Shown: positions 30,775 through 32,078 of the stretch, piece by piece
How positions within the stretch are numbered: position 1 is the first letter of the stretch
Layout of the letters: the number at the start of each line of letters is the position of its first letter
Origin: Pseudomonadota bacterium
GTDB taxonomy: Bacteria; Pseudomonadota; Alphaproteobacteria; Kiloniellales; JACOMY01
DNA: 32,078 bases
Direction: 5' to 3'
NCBI GenBank assembly: GCA_029781795.1
Contig: JAKOWB010000143.1
Span: forward strand, 1 to 32,078
Program-made: the position numbers and the translations under genes
The notes under the pieces: model-generated
Database searches by the model: none
The model's input: only the letters and a program-made list of their open reading frames with translations
Told to the model about the DNA's origin: nothing

Positions 30775-32078
30775 TCAGGTCCCCTGGGAAACGCGCGGCT
30801 GGGTTAGCCGACCGAGCCCCTTGACCGCAAGATGCGTGACGAGATCGCGGATATGCGCGATCTCCCGCCGCTGGATACCCGGGACTTCGGGGCGCTTGCC
30901 GCCCTTTTCGCTCGAGGCCCTGGCCCGCGCCGCCGGAGTCAGCGCCGTCTCGAAGCCGAGCTTGGCTGCTTCCTTCAGCCGCAGCTCGGGCCGGCCGACG
31001 GCGCGGATCTCGCCGCCGAGGCCGATCTCGCCGAAGACCACGGTGCCGGCCGGCACCGGCTGGCCCGAGGCGGCGGACACCAGGGCGGCCGCCACCGCCA
31101 GGTCGGCCGCCGGCTCGGCGATCCGGAGGCCGCCGGCGACGTTGAGGTAGACGTCCTTGCCGGCCAGCGAGAGGCCGCAGCGCGCCTCCAGCACCGCCAG
31201 CACCATCGCCAGGCGCCCGGAGTCCCAGCCGACCACGGCGCGGCGCGGGCTGCCGGGCGGCGCGCCGGAGACCAGGGCCTGGATCTCCATCAGCACGGGC
31301 CGCGTACCCTCCATCCCGGCGAAGACGGCGGAGCCGGCGACCTCGCCCTGGCGCTCGGAGAGGAAGAGGGCGGAGGGGTTGGCGACCTCGGCCAGGCCCA
31401 GGTCGCTCATCTCGAAGACGCCGATCTCGTCGGTGGCGCCGAAGCGGTTCTTGGTGGCGCGCAGGATGCGGAAGGGGTGGCCGCGCTCGCCCTCGAAGGC
31501 GATGACGGCGTCGACCATGTGCTCCAGCACCTTGGGGCCGGCGATCACGCCCTCCTTGGTGACGTGGCCGATCAGGATCAGCGCGAAGCCCTGGCTCTTG
31601 GCCAGGCGGATCAGCTCCTGCGCCGCGCCGCGCACCTGGCTGACCGTGCCGGGCGCCGAATCCAGGCTGTCGAGCCACAGGGTCTGCACCGAATCGATCA
31701 CCACCACGGCGGTCGGCTGCGGCGCCTCCAGCGCGCCGACGATGTCGCGCACCGCTGTCGCCGCGGCCAGCGCCACCGGGGCGTCGGCCAGGCCCATTCG
31801 CCCGGCGCGCAGGCGCACCTGGTCGATCGCCTCCTCGCCGGAGACGTAGAGCGTGGCGTGCCCGGCGCGGCCGAGGGCGGCCACCACCTGCAGCAGCAGG
31901 GTCGACTTGCCGACGCCGGGGTCGCCGCCGATCAGCACGGCCGAGCCCGGCACCAGCCCGCCGCCCAGCACGCGGTCGAACTCGGCGATGCCGGAGACGA
32001 GGCGCGGCGGCGGCTGCCCGGCGCCCTTCAGCGAGACGATCTCGAGCTGCCCGGCCGGCGCCGCGCCGCGGGCGGGGC
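30775..32078 (-). CDS. radA: DNA repair protein RadA (partial, 5' end outside window)
   Basis: A DNA-branch-migration ATPase that acts with RecA in recombination repair. About 434 residues are visible; the N-terminal zinc finger lies beyond the right edge. Walker A is GGDPGVGKSTLL and Walker B lies in VVVIDSVQTLW. The RadA-specific KNRFG motif is in RATKNRFGATDEIGVFEM. The C-terminal third is Lon-protease-like (DVYLNVAGGLRI, GEIGLGGEIRAVG), without proteolytic function in this family. A few residues of an Arg/Thr-rich end follow. The frame is open to position 32076. It is the first gene of the radA-cvpA-purF transcript. Confidence 0.97.
   Translation of the reverse strand, partial: PARGAAPAGQLEIVSLKGAGQPPPRLVSGIAEFDRVLGGGLVPGSAVLIGGDPGVGKSTLLLQVVAALGRAGHATLYVSGEEAIDQVRLRAGRMGLADAPVALAAATAVRDIVGALEAPQPTAVVVIDSVQTLWLDSLDSAPGTVSQVRGAAQELIRLAKSQGFALILIGHVTKEGVIAGPKVLEHMVDAVIAFEGERGHPFRILRATKNRFGATDEIGVFEMSDLGLAEVANPSALFLSERQGEVAGSAVFAGMEGTRPVLMEIQALVSGAPPGSPRRAVVGWDSGRLAMVLAVLEARCGLSLAGKDVYLNVAGGLRIAEPAADLAVAAALVSAASGQPVPAGTVVFGEIGLGGEIRAVGRPELRLKEAAKLGFETALTPAARARASSEKGGKRPEVPGIQRREIAHIRDLVTHLAVKGLGRLTQPRVSQGT

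Noticed and set aside
1..32078. CRISPR array, tRNA or rRNA genes, insertion sequences, prophage genes
   Set aside because: No regularly spaced repeats, tRNA-like cloverleaf, rRNA signature, transposase or integrase motif was seen by eye on either strand.

Overview
The window is a gene-dense, very GC-rich bacterial chromosome segment. Codon use is strongly biased to G/C in the third position, and many genes overlap by 1 to 8 nt. Gene content and order (radA-cvpA-purF, a YfgM-like gene followed by bamB and der, DUF2794, and a candidate GTTC-N7-GTTC LexA-type box) point to an alphaproteobacterium, most likely a free-living member of the Rhodospirillales or a relative. No rRNA, tRNA, CRISPR array, transposase or phage gene was seen. 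Most of the window is chromosomal core or near-core, with some accessory genes between about 3.7 and 21 kb.

Layout. 1-1460: ilvD (minus, 3' end cut off), followed by an intergenic pair of inverted REP-like hairpins. 1753-3697: msrB-msrA methionine sulfoxide repair, with a methyltransferase gene upstream on the same strand and a long hairpin abutting the msrB ribosome binding site. 3970-6995: OsmC-like protein, AraC-type regulator, Spx/ArsC-like protein and a short-chain dehydrogenase. 6977-8985: a GNAT acetyltransferase and a DUF2254 membrane protein (minus). 9110-13838: two ArsR-type repressor genes, each leading a set of small ligand-binding or enzyme genes (four AHSA1/SRPBCC domains in three proteins, a VOC protein, a beta-lactamase-fold serine hydrolase and an NTF2-like protein). 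The second repressor's start codon lies inside a 12-bp-arm palindrome. 13979-15165: a TerC membrane protein and a small unknown gene that seems to start with CTG. 15445-20953: a type I CoA-transferase with an unusual C-terminal extension, overlapping a 1197-residue protein that strings together sulfotransferase, glycosyltransferase, beta-rich, sulfotransferase and methyltransferase segments. 20950-22178: three small minus-strand genes. 22422-25849: a YfgM-like protein, BamB and the ribosome-assembly GTPase Der. 25921-28580: DUF427, FMN reductase, SDR and DUF2937 genes. 28609-32078: purF, cvpA and radA (5' end cut off).

How the parts work together. Envelope and translation upkeep is represented by YfgM-BamB-Der, oxidative-damage repair by MsrA/MsrB, OsmC and FMN reductase, and primary metabolism by IlvD, PurF and the CoA-transferase. 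The most unusual protein is the 1197-residue enzyme, which could sulfate, glycosylate and methylate one glycan or glycolipid. The most coherent accessory unit is the twin ArsR/AHSA1 island, whose ligand cannot be read from sequence. Several strong inverted repeats sit at ribosome binding sites or at the 3' ends of genes and are reported separately.
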